Source: Anderseniella sp963759095
Lineage (GTDB): Bacteria > Pseudomonadota > Alphaproteobacteria > Rhizobiales > Aestuariivirgaceae
Direction: 5' to 3'
NCBI GenBank assembly: GCA_963759095.1
Contig: CAVWYF010000017.1
Coordinates: forward strand, 62,001-126,000
Length of the DNA stretch: 64,000 nt
In this document: positions 51,697-60,099 of the stretch, piece after piece
Position numbering within the stretch: position 1 is the first letter of the stretch
Layout: each line of letters starts with the position of its first letter
Translations under genes and position numbers: made by a program
Notes under the pieces: generated by a model
Seen by the model: the letters and a program-made list of their open reading frames with translations, nothing else
Told to the model about the DNA's origin: nothing
Database searches by the model: none

Positions 51697-51713
51697 TCTG
51701 GAATTATTCCAGA
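51697..51713. promoter_or_regulatory. Irr-box / ICE-like palindrome upstream of the Nfu gene
   Basis: TCTGGAATTATTCCAGA is a perfect palindrome around a single central T. It shares 12 of 16 defined positions with the rhizobial Irr-box TTTAGAATnATTCTAAA, including the whole GAATnATTC core. It is followed by an AT-rich -10-like region (CCTATATATATAAGG, 51717-51731), so it would overlap the -35 region. Irr controls haem and iron-sulfur genes in Rhizobiales, which fits the gene downstream. Confidence 0.4.
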
Positions 51714-51790
51714 AAACCTATATATATAAGGTAACATTCACCCGGCGACGCTGATCACATGCACGCGTTACCGTAGGAGTTCATACGGAT

Positions 51791-52348
51791 ATGTTCATTC
51801 AGACCGAAGCCACACCAAATCCAAGTACCCTGAAGTTTATTCCGGGCAAACCTGTTGTAGAAGGTGATCCGCGGGATTTCCGCTCGGCGGATGAAGCGAC
51901 CATTTCACCGTTGGCTGAAAAACTGTTCGCAGTCAGCGGCGTGGAAGGTGTTTTCCTCGGTGCCGACTTCATCACCGTCACCAAGGACGACGGCGAATGG
52001 CAGCATCTCAAGCCGGCTGTGCTGGGTGCCATCATGGAACATTTCATGTCGGGTGCGCCGGTTATTCGTAATGGCGAATCCGAAGTGGTTGCCGATGAAG
52101 GTGAGTTCGCCGAAGCTGACCAGCAGATCGTCACGACCATCAAGGAACTGCTCGACACGCGGGTTCGCCCGGCCGTGGCACAGGACGGTGGCGACATAAC
52201 CTTCCACGGTTTCAAGGAAGGCGTCGTCTATCTGCAAATGAAAGGCGCATGCGCCGGCTGCCCCAGTTCGACTGCAACACTGAAGCACGGTATCGAAAAC
52301 CTGCTGCGCCACTTCATCCCGGAAGTAAGCGAAGTTCGCCCGGTCTGA
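51791..52348 (+). CDS. NifU-like (Nfu) iron-sulfur cluster carrier
   Basis: A 185-residue protein with an N-terminal Nfu domain (MFIQTEATPNPSTLKFIPG) and a C-terminal NifU-like domain bearing the CxxC cluster ligands in GACAGCPSSTATLKHGIENLLR. Such proteins carry 4Fe-4S clusters to target enzymes; MiaB, a 4Fe-4S enzyme encoded nearby, is a plausible client. A good ribosome site (GTAGGAGT) precedes ATG 51791. The upstream region has an Irr-like operator. Confidence 0.93.
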   Translation: MFIQTEATPNPSTLKFIPGKPVVEGDPRDFRSADEATISPLAEKLFAVSGVEGVFLGADFITVTKDDGEWQHLKPAVLGAIMEHFMSGAPVIRNGESEVVADEGEFAEADQQIVTTIKELLDTRVRPAVAQDGGDITFHGFKEGVVYLQMKGACAGCPSSTATLKHGIENLLRHFIPEVSEVRPV

Positions 52349-52387
52349 CGGACTGCCATTTGACCCTTCGCATTGGCACAAAATGCC

Positions 52388-53551
52388 ATGATTGTTCTCA
52401 GCGTAGACACCGCACATGCGGCCTGCTCGGTCTGTGTATTTGACACAGTCGCGGACCGGTCACTGTCGCTCATCAGTGAACCCATGCAGCGCGGACATGC
52501 TGAGCGGCTGGCCGACATGGCACAAGAGGCTGTTGTTTCGGCCGGCATTTCATTTGCAGACATTGAGCGCCTGGCCGCATGTTCAGGCCCGGGGACTTTT
52601 ACCGGTGTGCGCATCGGGCTGGCATTCGTGCGCGGTCTCTCGCTGGTGCTGAAAGTGCCGGTAATCGGCATCACCACCTTTGCGGCGCTGGCGCAAAGCT
52701 GCCGGGCCGGTTCAGATGGCCGGGACATCTGGGTCATACAGGACGCACGTCGTGGTGAGGTTTATCTGCAGGGCTTTGATGGCGACGGCAATCCGATGCA
52801 CCCGGCATCGGTGCGTGGCATTTCCGTGGCAGGTGAATTGCTGAGCGACAAATCAGGCCTGGCAGTTGGTTCGGGCGCAAGCCTTGTCGACCTGCCGGAT
52901 GATTTGACCGTTTCCGATGTCAGCAGCATTCCCGATGCGGCAGTGATCGCCAGGCTTGCAGGTCAAGCCGCGGATAGCAGTGCTGCCGCAGTTCCGTTTT
53001 ACCTGCGTGCACCGGACGCCAAGGCGCAACTGCCGCTGGTCAAACATCGCGAAAGCATGCTGTCGATCGAACACGCTGGTGCGGAATACGCAAATGTTCT
53101 TGCAGCCATTCATATGCCCTGTTTTGCAGATGCCTGGGACAGCACAGCAATGGCGGCACTGTTGGCAACACCCGGCTCGATCGCCTTGCTGGCGACGCTG
53201 GACAAGGCAGGGGAAAAACAGCCTTGCGGATTTGTGCTGCTGCGCACAGCGGCAGACGAAATGGAAGTACTGACGGTGGCCGTGTTGCCGCACACCCGGC
53301 GCAGAGGCGTGGCGCGCGCGCTGATGCAGGCCGTGCGCCGCTATGCCGGGCAGACCGGTACCAAGAAGATATTTATCGAATATGCGCGCGACAATCAGGC
53401 CGCCCACGCTCTTTATGAAAACGTCGGCTATGCCCGAAACGGGGTGCGGCCGAATTACTATAAAAATCCCGATGGTACTGCCAGTGACGCCATTACGGCC
53501 ACTCTCTGCTTGAGCGAAGCTGAACCATTGCCATTGTCAGCAAACCCGTGA
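52388..53551 (+). CDS. tsaB-rimI: TsaB-RimI fusion: t6A threonylcarbamoyl adenylate complex protein fused to a GNAT N-acetyltransferase
   Basis: One uninterrupted 387-residue frame. Residues about 1-215 are TsaB: IVLSVDTAHAACSVCVF, MQRGHAERLADM, ACSGPGTFTGVRIGLAFVRGL, DARRGEVYLQ and VPFYLRAPDAKAQ, where stand-alone TsaB ends. Residues about 230-385 are a RimI-like GNAT domain: acetyl-CoA loop VAVLPHTRRRGVARALM, then IEYARDNQAAHALYENVGY and RPNYYKNPDG. In most relatives tsaB and rimI are adjacent separate genes. ATG 52388 is chosen over TTG 52373. TsaB works with TsaD and TsaE on tRNA A37; RimI acetylates ribosomal protein S18. Confidence 0.85.
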   Translation: MIVLSVDTAHAACSVCVFDTVADRSLSLISEPMQRGHAERLADMAQEAVVSAGISFADIERLAACSGPGTFTGVRIGLAFVRGLSLVLKVPVIGITTFAALAQSCRAGSDGRDIWVIQDARRGEVYLQGFDGDGNPMHPASVRGISVAGELLSDKSGLAVGSGASLVDLPDDLTVSDVSSIPDAAVIARLAGQAADSSAAAVPFYLRAPDAKAQLPLVKHRESMLSIEHAGAEYANVLAAIHMPCFADAWDSTAMAALLATPGSIALLATLDKAGEKQPCGFVLLRTAADEMEVLTVAVLPHTRRRGVARALMQAVRRYAGQTGTKKIFIEYARDNQAAHALYENVGYARNGVRPNYYKNPDGTASDAITATLCLSEAEPLPLSANP

Positions 53552-53574
53552 GCGACTATAGGCTCACCCGAGTG

Positions 53575-53672
53575 GAGCAACACGGGCTCACTTGAGCTCA
53601 TAAAACTGCTCTACCATTTTGAAAACGATCAGGTTCATGATTTTGAGTTGTAACAACCAAAAATCATCCTGA
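53575..53672. repeat. dispersed intergenic repeat with an imperfect palindrome
   Basis: Starts with GAGCAACACGGGCTC, 14 of 15 bases like 48744-48758. It ends in an imperfect palindrome whose left arm (53629-53650, TCAGG..ATGATTTTG..GTTG) pairs with the right arm (53654-53672, CAACCAAAAATCATCCTGA) around a TAA spacer. It fills most of the 137 bp between tsaB-rimI and miaB, and could form a strong mRNA hairpin just before the miaB ribosome-binding site. Confidence 0.45.
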
Positions 53673-53688
53673 CTCAGGAGCGTTATTA

Positions 53689-55059
<1,371 letters not shown>

Positions 55060-55114
55060 GGCCGAATGTGATGTGCTTTCACCATCATACTTGCGAATCA
55101 GGAGATCTGCCCCG

Positions 55115-56152
55115 TTGACGTCACGCACCGCCCAGCCAAGGCCCGCATCCCGGCACAAGAAGACCGCCGCAGACACAGCGCAAAGCAGTATCACCTTAGG
55201 CTTCGACGACAACCGTTTGCTGATGCTGGTGTTCGGTGAACATGACGAGCATTTGCTCCTGATTGAGGACCGGCTCGGCGTCGACATCACGCCGCGCGGC
55301 AACAAGGTCGCCATTCGCGGATCTGAAGCAGGTCATGAAATGGCCAGGCAGGTGCTGGTAGAGCTTTATGAACGGGCGCTGGAAGGTCTCGATCTTGGCC
55401 GGGGCGATGTCGAAGGTGCCATCCGCATGGCCATGAGCCCGATTGCTGTTGCCAAAGGCACATCTGAAGTTGCCGCAATCCGCACCCGGCGCAAGACGGT
55501 GACCGCCAGGTCGCCGGGCCAGAAAATCTATCTTGAGGCAATCGCTGCCAGCGAGCTTGTGTTCGGTGTCGGCCCGGCAGGCACCGGCAAGACATATCTG
55601 GCGGTTGTGTGCGCGGCTGCTGAGCTGATGGCCGGACGGGTTGACCGCATCATCCTGTCGCGTCCGGCTGTCGAGGCAGGCGAGCGTCTCGGCTTCCTGC
55701 CCGGCGACATGAAGGAAAAGGTCGATCCCTATCTCAGGCCGCTTTATGACGCGCTTTATGACGTCATGCCGCCGGAAGCCGTGATCAAGGGTCTGGCCGA
55801 CAACACGATAGAAATTGCGCCTCTGGCCTTCATGCGCGGTCGCACCCTGTCATCGGCCTTCATCATCCTGGATGAAGCGCAAAACACCACGCCGCAACAG
55901 ATGAAAATGTTTCTGACCAGGCTCGGTGAAGGGTCACGCATGGTTATCACCGGTGATCCGACGCAGGTCGATTTACCACCGGGAACGACGTCGGGTCTGA
56001 CCCAGGCACTGGATTACCTGAAGGGTGTAAAGGGCATCTCGCAGGTGAAGTTCAACAAGTCGGATATTGTTCGCCATCAACTGGTGTCACGAATTGTCGA
56101 TGCCTATGAGCGCGCCGGTTGGGAGCCGGCGACAAGGCCGCGGACGTCGTGA
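55115..56152 (+). CDS. PhoH-like ATPase (YbeZ type)
   Basis: A predicted RNA-linked ATPase that is usually encoded with ybeY. Features are LMLVFGEHDEHLLLIEDRLGVDITPRGNKVAIRG, a KH-like N-terminal part, then Walker A VGPAGTGKTYLAV near 150, PAVEAGERLGFLPGDMKEKVDPYLRPLYDAL, Walker B FIILDEAQNTTPQQMKMFLTR, and GDPTQVDLP. The frame is open from 55049 inside miaB; I prefer TTG 55115 because AGGAG (55100-55104) lies 10 nt before it, giving 345 residues. The ybeY start (GTG) overlaps its stop (GTGA). Confidence 0.9.
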   Translation: MTSRTAQPRPASRHKKTAADTAQSSITLGFDDNRLLMLVFGEHDEHLLLIEDRLGVDITPRGNKVAIRGSEAGHEMARQVLVELYERALEGLDLGRGDVEGAIRMAMSPIAVAKGTSEVAAIRTRRKTVTARSPGQKIYLEAIAASELVFGVGPAGTGKTYLAVVCAAAELMAGRVDRIILSRPAVEAGERLGFLPGDMKEKVDPYLRPLYDALYDVMPPEAVIKGLADNTIEIAPLAFMRGRTLSSAFIILDEAQNTTPQQMKMFLTRLGEGSRMVITGDPTQVDLPPGTTSGLTQALDYLKGVKGISQVKFNKSDIVRHQLVSRIVDAYERAGWEPATRPRTS

Positions 56153-56617
56153 TACTCGAAATTGAAGTCGACGAAACTGCCTGGAAAGAAGTGCCTGACC
56201 CCGAAACCCTGTTGCGCAAGGCAGCACAGGCAACCGAGACCGCTCTTGGCGGGGATTTGTCGGAAACAGTACTGACCATTTCGCTGGCAACCGATGATGC
56301 AAGTAGCAGAGCTCAATCAGCATTGGCGCAACAAGACCGGGCCAACCAACGTGTTGTCGTTTCCAGCCGCGCAGGACATGCCGTTGCCACCGGGTGAACC
56401 GCGCCCGCTGGGTGACATCATGCTGGCGGCCGGTGTGGTAAAACGCGAGGCGGAGCAGCAGAACAAATCACTTGAGCATCATTTGGTTCACCTTGCTGTG
56501 CATGGCATCTTGCACATAATGGATTATGATCACATAAGTGAAGCCGAGGCGAACAAGATGGAAAGCCTTGAGGTTGACATACTGAACGTGCTTGGCATTG
56601 CCAATCCGTATACATGA
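56149..56617 (+). pseudogene. ybeY: ybeY (16S rRNA maturation endonuclease), interrupted by an apparent 2-bp deletion
   Basis: YbeY is a metal-dependent RNase for 16S 3'-end maturation and ribosome quality control. The N-terminal half reads from GTG 56149 to LTISLATDDA; the rest reads in a second frame, QVAELNQHWRNKTGPTNVLSFPA to the stop at 56617, with the metal-binding HGILHIMDYDH intact (all three His). The frames meet at about 56299-56302. Family members read TDDxxVxELN; restoring one CA (gat gat gca caa gta) rejoins the halves perfectly, which implies loss of one CA from CACA. Either a true mutation, a sequencing or assembly error, or much less likely programmed frameshifting. Confidence 0.8.
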
Positions 56618-56677
56618 AACGTATTGGGATCATTGTTGAGACAGGACAGAGGACGCCGGTGAAAGCCGGCCGGTCAA

Positions 56678-57733
56678 ATGGACGAAGACCAATCTAGCAG
56701 GTCCCGAGAAGGGACCAGCCCCACTTCTGAAAATTCACGAAACGACAATGCGGGCCTGTGGTCCCGGATCAGGCGGGCGCTGGGCGGCGGCAGGTCGGAC
56801 GAAACCTTGCGCGAAAGCCTGGAAGGCGTGCTTGACCGGCATGCCGAGGAAGAAGGCACGGCTGCATTCCGGGCGGATGCCAAGTCGATGATGCTCAACC
56901 TGATCAAGTTTTCCGATTTGCGTCTGGACGATGTGATGGTGCCGCGTGCCGAGATCATTGCGATCGATGCGTCGAACTCGGTATCGGAATTGCTCGACTG
57001 TTTTCTCGAGGCAGGTCATTCCCGGTTGCCCATCTATCACGATACGCTGGACGAGCCGCTTGGCATGATCCACATCAAGGATTTTCTGGAGTGGCTGAAT
57101 TCCAGTGACAAGAAGGCCCGGGCGAAGTCAGGCACAAAGAAAGCGGTGCCGATTCTGTCACTGTCGGCCGGCGATCTCAAAACCCCGGTGAGTGAACTCG
57201 GCATCATGCGAGAGTTGTTATACGTACCGCCCTCAATGCCGGCTGCGGATCTGCTGGTAAAAATGCAGTCGACCCATGTTCACATGGCGGTAGTGGTGGA
57301 TGAATATGGCGGCACCGACGGTTTGGCGACCATTGAGGATCTGGTTGAGGAAATCGTCGGTGACATTGCCGATGAGCATGATGAAAAAGATGAACTGATC
57401 ACCCGTGCATCCGATACCAGTTGGCTGGCAGAGGCCCGGCTGGAAATTGAAGATGCCGAGAACATACTGGGCATCAGGCTGTTGCCGGCAGATGAGCAGG
57501 AAGAAGCCGATACGCTTGGCGGTCTGATCTTCCATATGCTTGGCCGGGTGCCGGTCCGCGGTGAACTGATCAAGCATGCCTCCGGCATTGAGTTTGAGAT
57601 CATTGCGGCTGATCCGCGACGGGTTCGCCGGGTTGCCATCCACACCAAGCCGCGCACCTCACGCCAGCCTGCCGGTACGGCCAAGCCTGCCGCAAAAACC
57701 TCGGAGGAGCCGTCCCCACAGGTGCAGAACTGA
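56678..57733 (+). CDS. corC: CorC/HlyC family CBS-domain protein
   Basis: A 351-residue protein of the CorC type: an N-terminal acidic, soluble region, then two CBS domains (DVMVPRAEIIAIDASNSVSELLDCFLEAGHSRLPIYHDTLDEPLGMIHIKDFL in segments; LLYVPPSMPAADLLVKMQSTHVHMAVVVDEYGGTDGLATIEDLVEEIVGDI) and a C-terminal CorC_HlyC domain (LGGLIFHMLGRVPVRGELIKH). No DUF21 membrane domain is present. CorC has been linked to Mg and Co efflux; in this phoH-ybeY-corC-lnt neighbourhood its role is not settled. Confidence 0.92.
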   Translation: MDEDQSSRSREGTSPTSENSRNDNAGLWSRIRRALGGGRSDETLRESLEGVLDRHAEEEGTAAFRADAKSMMLNLIKFSDLRLDDVMVPRAEIIAIDASNSVSELLDCFLEAGHSRLPIYHDTLDEPLGMIHIKDFLEWLNSSDKKARAKSGTKKAVPILSLSAGDLKTPVSELGIMRELLYVPPSMPAADLLVKMQSTHVHMAVVVDEYGGTDGLATIEDLVEEIVGDIADEHDEKDELITRASDTSWLAEARLEIEDAENILGIRLLPADEQEEADTLGGLIFHMLGRVPVRGELIKHASGIEFEIIAADPRRVRRVAIHTKPRTSRQPAGTAKPAAKTSEEPSPQVQN

Positions 57734-57750
57734 CCGGCATACTGGCAACC

Positions 57751-59358
57751 ATGATGGCCGGGTCGCTTTGGCGCAGCTGCCTTGTGGCCTTGCTGGCAGG
57801 CGGGCTGGCTTGCTTGTCGCTGCCGCCATTTGAAGTCTGGCCGGTCTTGTTTGTCAGTTACACAATGTTGGTCTGGCTGCTTGATTGTACCGTGCAGGGG
57901 AGGGCCGCAAAGCGGCGCCGTTTTGGTGCAGGCTTCGCTGTCGGATGGTGCTTTGCATTTGGATACTTTGTGCCGTCACTGTGGTGGATATCGGAAGCCT
58001 TCTGGCTGGAACCGGAAAAATTCGCAGCTTTGATTCCGTTCGCGGTTGCCGGGCTGCCGGCATACCTGTCGCTCTATTGGGGGCTGGCATTCGGCGTGGC
58101 GGCTGTATTGTGGATTGCAGGCTGGCCCCGGATCCTGCTGCTGGCAGGACTTGTTGGTGCGGGAGAATGGCTGCGAGGCCATCTGCTGACCGGATTTCCC
58201 TGGAATTTGCCTGGTTATGGAGCTGGGTCACTGGATGGGTTTTCACAAACCGCCAGCCTGATCGGCATATACGGCGTGACTGTTCTGGTCGTCGTGGTGG
58301 CTGCGGCGCCGGCTGTGCTTCGGGATGCGGGCAAATCCGCGCCAGGTTTTCCGGGGCGCCTGGTGTTTCCGGCACTTGTCGTCGCCGGTGCAATGGCTCT
58401 GCATGTATGGGGCAACATCCGTGTCACGAGCTACGATGCAGCCCTCATTGAAAACACCGACAATGCAACTCTGGTGCGCATCATTCAGCCGAACATCTCT
58501 CAGAAGGACAAGTGGGATCCGGCACATGCCGGCCAGATCATTGAAACCTACCTGAAACTGAGCGCAATGCCTTTTGCAGATCCTCCGACGGTGCCGCCAA
58601 TCGTCGTCTGGCCTGAAAGTGCTTTGCCGCGACTGATCGGTGAACAAGACGCGCTGCGCGCTGAGATAATGACCAGCCTGCCGCCAGGCTCACCTCTGCT
58701 GACCGGAGGCTTGCATCGGATAACTGACGATACGGGCAAGGTTTCGATCTTCAATTCGCTGCTGGCAATCCCTGCCGATGGCCGGATAGCAGCGCGCCAT
58801 GACAAGGTCCGGCTGGTTCCCTTTGGAGAGTTTTTGCCATTTCAGTGGTTGCTGGAGCCGCTTGGATTGCGGCAGATTGTAAACCTGCCGCCGGGATTTT
58901 CGGCTGGCAGCGAAGATCGGGTCATCCAAGTTGACGGGGTGCCGGCATTTGCCGGTTTCATATGTTACGAGGCGGTGTTTCCAAGATCCCGTCCTTATGC
59001 TTCACGTCCTGAAATGCTCGTTAACGCAACCAACGACGCCTGGTTCGGTACATCGGGCGGGCCTCATCAGCATCTGGGTCATGCGCGATTTCGCGCAATC
59101 GAACAGGGCGTGCCGATGATACGGGCTGCCAATACCGGCATTTCAGCAATGATCGACTCAACTGGCCGCGTGAAAGCGATGCTGGCGCTGGGCACTGCAG
59201 GTCATCTGGACGTTGCCATGCCGGCTGTCTTGGCTGCAACTCCTTACGCGGCCATCGGAGATCTCGGCTTACTGGCGCTGTTGGTGTTAATTTCGATCGC
59301 CTATTTAATTTGTAGACGGATGAAGAAGTTTTGTGTACCAGATGTGCATGAGAACTGA
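57751..59358 (+). CDS. lnt: apolipoprotein N-acyltransferase
   Basis: Lnt adds the third acyl chain to lipoproteins at the inner membrane. About six membrane helices fill the N-terminal 230 residues; the nitrilase-like domain follows with the catalytic Glu in VVWPESALPRL (near 289), Lys in RHDKVRLVPFGEFLP (near 352) and Cys in FAGFICYEAVFP (near 405); a last helix is near the C-terminus. The 535-residue length is normal. It is 17 bp after corC, the conserved pairing. Confidence 0.96.
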   Translation: MMAGSLWRSCLVALLAGGLACLSLPPFEVWPVLFVSYTMLVWLLDCTVQGRAAKRRRFGAGFAVGWCFAFGYFVPSLWWISEAFWLEPEKFAALIPFAVAGLPAYLSLYWGLAFGVAAVLWIAGWPRILLLAGLVGAGEWLRGHLLTGFPWNLPGYGAGSLDGFSQTASLIGIYGVTVLVVVVAAAPAVLRDAGKSAPGFPGRLVFPALVVAGAMALHVWGNIRVTSYDAALIENTDNATLVRIIQPNISQKDKWDPAHAGQIIETYLKLSAMPFADPPTVPPIVVWPESALPRLIGEQDALRAEIMTSLPPGSPLLTGGLHRITDDTGKVSIFNSLLAIPADGRIAARHDKVRLVPFGEFLPFQWLLEPLGLRQIVNLPPGFSAGSEDRVIQVDGVPAFAGFICYEAVFPRSRPYASRPEMLVNATNDAWFGTSGGPHQHLGHARFRAIEQGVPMIRAANTGISAMIDSTGRVKAMLALGTAGHLDVAMPAVLAATPYAAIGDLGLLALLVLISIAYLICRRMKKFCVPDVHEN

Positions 59359-59511
59359 TCGTAGGCGTGAATTGGCAACACATATTTCCGTCTGTGCTCC
59401 TTGAAAACAACTTCACAACGGTGTGCCGGCACGGCAGTTGATCAGCCAATTGGAAATGTTGCGAGCGGACAGTTTTTTGCCGTTTTGTAAACCTTGCGGG
59501 GGAGGTGAGTG

Positions 59512-59937
59512 ATGACAATAAAAATTCCAAATCCGATTGATGTACATGTTGGCAGCAGATTGCGAATGCGAAGAATGCTGGTCGGAATGAGTCAGGAAAA
59601 GCTTGGTGAAAGTCTCGATTTGACCTTTCAGCAGATACAGAAATACGAAAAAGGCTCCAATCGTATCAGCGCCAGCAGGCTGTATGACATGTCGCGTATT
59701 CTCGATGTACCGGTACAGTTTTTCTTCGACGATATGGTCCGCGCCGACGCTGGCAACAGGGGCAAGGCTGACAAACCGTCCGGCTCGTTTGAGATGATCG
59801 AATTTCTGTCCAGCCCCGACGGTGCCCAGCTTGTTCGGACATTTTCCGAAATTGAGAGCCCTGAAGTACGGCGCAATATTCTCGATCTCGTGAAGTCGGT
59901 ATCCGGCATCGGCGCCGTTGCATCTGACCAGACCTGA
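59512..59937 (+). CDS. praR: XRE-family regulator, PraR/PhrR type
   Basis: A 141-residue HTH protein: VHVGSRLRMRRMLVGMSQEKLGESLDLTFQQIQKYEKGSNRISASRLYDMSRILDVPVQFFFDDM is the HTH (shown here as one continuous fold, with the recognition helix at TFQQIQKYEKG). The C-terminal part (GAQLVRTFSEIESPEVRRNILDLVKSV) is typical of the rhizobial group that includes PraR, which represses quorum-sensing and biofilm genes in Rhizobium. The lnt-praR-metK order is kept in Rhizobiales. ATG 59512 follows a strong GGGGGAGG; a GTG at 59509 adds one residue. Confidence 0.8.
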   Translation: MTIKIPNPIDVHVGSRLRMRRMLVGMSQEKLGESLDLTFQQIQKYEKGSNRISASRLYDMSRILDVPVQFFFDDMVRADAGNRGKADKPSGSFEMIEFLSSPDGAQLVRTFSEIESPEVRRNILDLVKSVSGIGAVASDQT

Positions 59938-60004
59938 GATTTTGAGGCCGAAACTATTCCGGTTAATTGTCTGTGTTGATCAAAGTTGGCTTGACGTGAT
60001 GCGC

Positions 60005-60036
60005 GCAGCCTGACAAAACGGCGTCCACTCGGCTGC
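60005..60036 (+). promoter_or_regulatory. hairpin in the metK leader
   Basis: GCAGCC (60005-60010) and GGCTGC (60031-60036) enclose a 20-nt loop containing ACAAAACGGCGTCC; outer ATGC/GCAT (59999-60002, 60041-60044) could extend the stem. It lies about 65 bp before the metK start. I could not match it to a known SAM riboswitch class. Confidence 0.25.
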
Positions 60037-60099
60037 CATTGCATATAAAGAAATCTGCATATGGCGATCATCCTGTCCCATTCGCGGAGTTTGCAAGCC

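Noticed and set aside
59938..60099. SAM-II or SAM/SAH riboswitch before metK
   Set aside because: A hairpin is present, but the conserved cores and pseudoknot partners of these classes could not be recognised, so only a hairpin is reported.
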